Below are positions 62,611 to 64,000 of a stretch of DNA of 64,000 nt, in pieces. Under the pieces are notes generated by a model that had not been told where the DNA came from, made no database searches, and worked only from the letters and a program-made list of their open reading frames with translations. How positions within the stretch are numbered: the stretch's first letter is position 1; every line of letters begins with the position of its first letter. The stretch lies in NCBI GenBank assembly GCA_002746305.1, contig NVWV01000009.1:136455-200454 (forward strand), written 5' to 3'. The position numbers and the translations under genes were made by a program. This DNA comes from Bacteroidota bacterium (lineage in GTDB: Bacteria; Bacteroidota; Bacteroidia; NS11-12g; UBA9320).

Positions 62611-62714
62611 GATTCTTTTCTTTATTGCTTAGTACCGTTGAGAAACGAAAACCTAACATGGAAGGTCTTTTTTGGATAACCAGAGTTTTTTTGATTTCCT
62701 ATCTTGCCAGCATT

Positions 62715-63767
62715 ATGAAAAACAAAGAATACCCTCTCCTACCTCTTGTCCATGAATTTATTTCCAAAAACAATAGAAATAAAAGAACTCAAGCTGGAGG
62801 CAAGAGATTAACAAAAGGAACTAAGAAAAACTACGAACGACTCAGAGATCATTTGGTAACATTTAGTACTACCAAGGATTTCTATTTACGCGTAAAATCC
62901 GTACACGGTAGTAGGCGTCTTTTTGAACAAGAGAAAAATTACTACAAAAAATTCTATATCAAGTTTACAGATTATTTGTTTGACGACTGCAAACTTTTTG
63001 ACAACTATGTTGGGGTAATCATTAAACAATTAAAAACCGTATTGGGTTGGCTCAACAGAGAGAAAGGATTGACCATTGGAGAATTTTACAAGGATTTTTA
63101 TAAATGGAAGGAAGACATTCAAATTATCGCTTTAAAACCTGGGCAACTCAACTACCTCATCCAAAATAGTGAATTTCACAATTCGCTTACCAAACCTCTT
63201 CAACGCTCCAAGGACATCTTTGTATTTGGATGTACCACCGGACTACGGGTAGGAGATATTTTCAATCTTAAAAAAACGAGTATTGAAGTTTTGGGTACAA
63301 GTCACTACCTCCGGCAGCAGTCCAAGAAGACAAACACATTTACCAAAATAAAATTACCCCCGTATGCCATAGAAGTCTTGACTAGAAACAAAGTACGTGG
63401 CCCTAGTTTATTACCTCCACTCAGTATTGCCAATTTCAATACCAATGTAAAAAAGATTATCGAAAAGGCTGGGTGGGATCATCTGTATCCCAAGACGAGA
63501 AATAGACGTGGAGTTCCAGTCACTATTTATAAAAATCACAAACGAAAAGTGCATTACCGTTTTTGTGACCTGGTGTCTTCTCATACCATGCGGAGAACTG
63601 CGATTACAACGCTACTGAATCTAGGAATGGATGAAAGCGATGTACGCAGAATTAGTGGACATGCACCAGGAAGTGTGGAGTTTTATAAGTACGTGAAATA
63701 CAGCCAAGAAAAGCTGGATATTTCGAGTGATAATATCTTCAAAAAATTAACTGAAAAAGTGCTATAA
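62715..63767 (+). CDS. Tyrosine recombinase/integrase
   Basis: A 350-residue tyrosine recombinase read from ATG 62715; ATG 62658 and TTG 62625 are less likely upstream starts. The N-terminal core-binding domain (about 10-130) precedes the catalytic domain with Arg178 (TTGLRVGD), Lys204/205 (QQSKKT), His290 and Arg293 (SHTMRRT), His316 (SGHAPGS) and tyrosine at 324, 326 or 329 (FYKYVKYS). The full R-K-H-R-H-Y set is present, so it may be active. No att sites or phage genes are visible; an Rhs fragment follows directly. Confidence 0.92.
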   Translation: MKNKEYPLLPLVHEFISKNNRNKRTQAGGKRLTKGTKKNYERLRDHLVTFSTTKDFYLRVKSVHGSRRLFEQEKNYYKKFYIKFTDYLFDDCKLFDNYVGVIIKQLKTVLGWLNREKGLTIGEFYKDFYKWKEDIQIIALKPGQLNYLIQNSEFHNSLTKPLQRSKDIFVFGCTTGLRVGDIFNLKKTSIEVLGTSHYLRQQSKKTNTFTKIKLPPYAIEVLTRNKVRGPSLLPPLSIANFNTNVKKIIEKAGWDHLYPKTRNRRGVPVTIYKNHKRKVHYRFCDLVSSHTMRRTAITTLLNLGMDESDVRRISGHAPGSVEFYKYVKYSQEKLDISSDNIFKKLTEKVL

Positions 63768-64000
63768 ATTGCATAATTCGCACTTTTTGGGTATTTTTAC
63801 AAAGACACAATAACTTGACCCCTAGAAGCTTACATATAGAGTTAAACTATCCTTTCGGGATGATAATGGATAACCGCTCTGAAACCTTTACCACTAAAGG
63901 CTACAGGTTCGGTTTTAATGGCAAAGAGGGGGACAATGAGGTGAGTGAGGAGGGTAACGTCTATGACTATGGTTTCAGAATTTATAATCCACGACTGGCT
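63755..64000 (+). pseudogene. Rhs-family core fragment, partial at window end
   Basis: From about 63842 the frame reads LNYPFGMIMDNRSE followed by GYRFGFNGKEGDNEV, GNVYDYGFRIYNPRLA, the highly conserved C-terminal core of Rhs/YD proteins. The frame is open from 63755 (TGA at 63752) but has no signal, YD repeats or ATG before the core; only TTG 63815 or ATG 63860 could start it. A full Rhs protein has hundreds of residues upstream. It is either a displaced C-terminal piece or a small cassette; the toxin part, if any, lies beyond the window. Confidence 0.75.

Noticed and set aside
62625..62714. TTG or ATG starts upstream for the recombinase
   Set aside because: The extra segment is hydrophobic and unlike integrase N-termini; ATG 62715 gives a normal core-binding domain.
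62715..64000. Prophage or integrative element
   Set aside because: Only a recombinase and an Rhs fragment are visible; no phage, conjugation or att-site features within the window.

Overview
The window is chromosomal DNA from a member of the Bacteroidota. The evidence is many proteins with type IX secretion (T9SS) C-terminal sorting signals (type A Por tails with YPNP; type B gliding-motility tails with FTPN), a SusC-like TonB-dependent receptor with an N-terminal carboxypeptidase-regulatory-like domain, DUF5777, Bacteroidota-type dihydroorotase, bacillithiol synthesis (bshA), AT-rich DNA and promoters of the Bacteroidota -7 type (TAnnTTTG). It looks like a Flavobacteriales-like free-living organism, but genus and species cannot be read from this window.

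Layout. 0-5.4 kb: 3' end of a Snf2 helicase, a small T9SS cargo protein, yebC and an acyl-CoA carboxylase carboxyltransferase. 5.4-10.3 kb: a redox-looking operon (haem lipoprotein, OB-fold protein, YceI, DUF5777 barrel) followed by a gliding-type PKD protein that appears to start at ATC. 10.4-15.6 kb: pyrC, a TonB-C-terminal protein, a VPS10/BNR propeller protein and a YbjN-like protein. 15.7-23.4 kb: ECF sigma factor, membrane-spanning anti-sigma-like/T9SS-B hybrid and a 1964-residue PKD surface protein. 23.5-28.7 kb: SAM-I riboswitch with metH lacking the homocysteine domain, a small secreted protein, bshA and an NlpC/P60 peptidase. 28.7-38 kb: housekeeping genes on both strands (aroE, DUF368, mnmH-selD for tRNA selenouridine, DUF3108, ABC-F).

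38-41.8 kb is a rearranged junction: two decayed copies of the 3' ends of neighbouring genes (the ABC-F gene and the TonB receptor) each lie directly after another gene's stop codon. 41.8-50.4 kb is a tightly coupled four-gene minus-strand operon of two secreted T9SS-A proteins, a surface lipoprotein and a TonB-dependent receptor. After tsaB come a REP-associated tyrosine transposase with flanking REP hairpins and a REP doublet beyond the next gene (51.7-53.3 kb).

The most intriguing block is 53.3-58.7 kb: eight co-directional genes encoding five small membrane proteins, a winged-helix regulator, a Coq4-like protein and a BchE-like B12-binding radical SAM enzyme. A nearly identical operator-like motif (ACTTTG-N5-CAAAGTACTTT) lies upstream of both transcription units, so the regulator probably controls both. 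This is the best candidate for an undescribed system. The last 5 kb holds a lipoprotein bracketed by direct repeats of about 165 bp with a heptamer tandem repeat, two T9SS-A secreted proteins, a tyrosine recombinase and the beginning of an Rhs core fragment that runs off the window.
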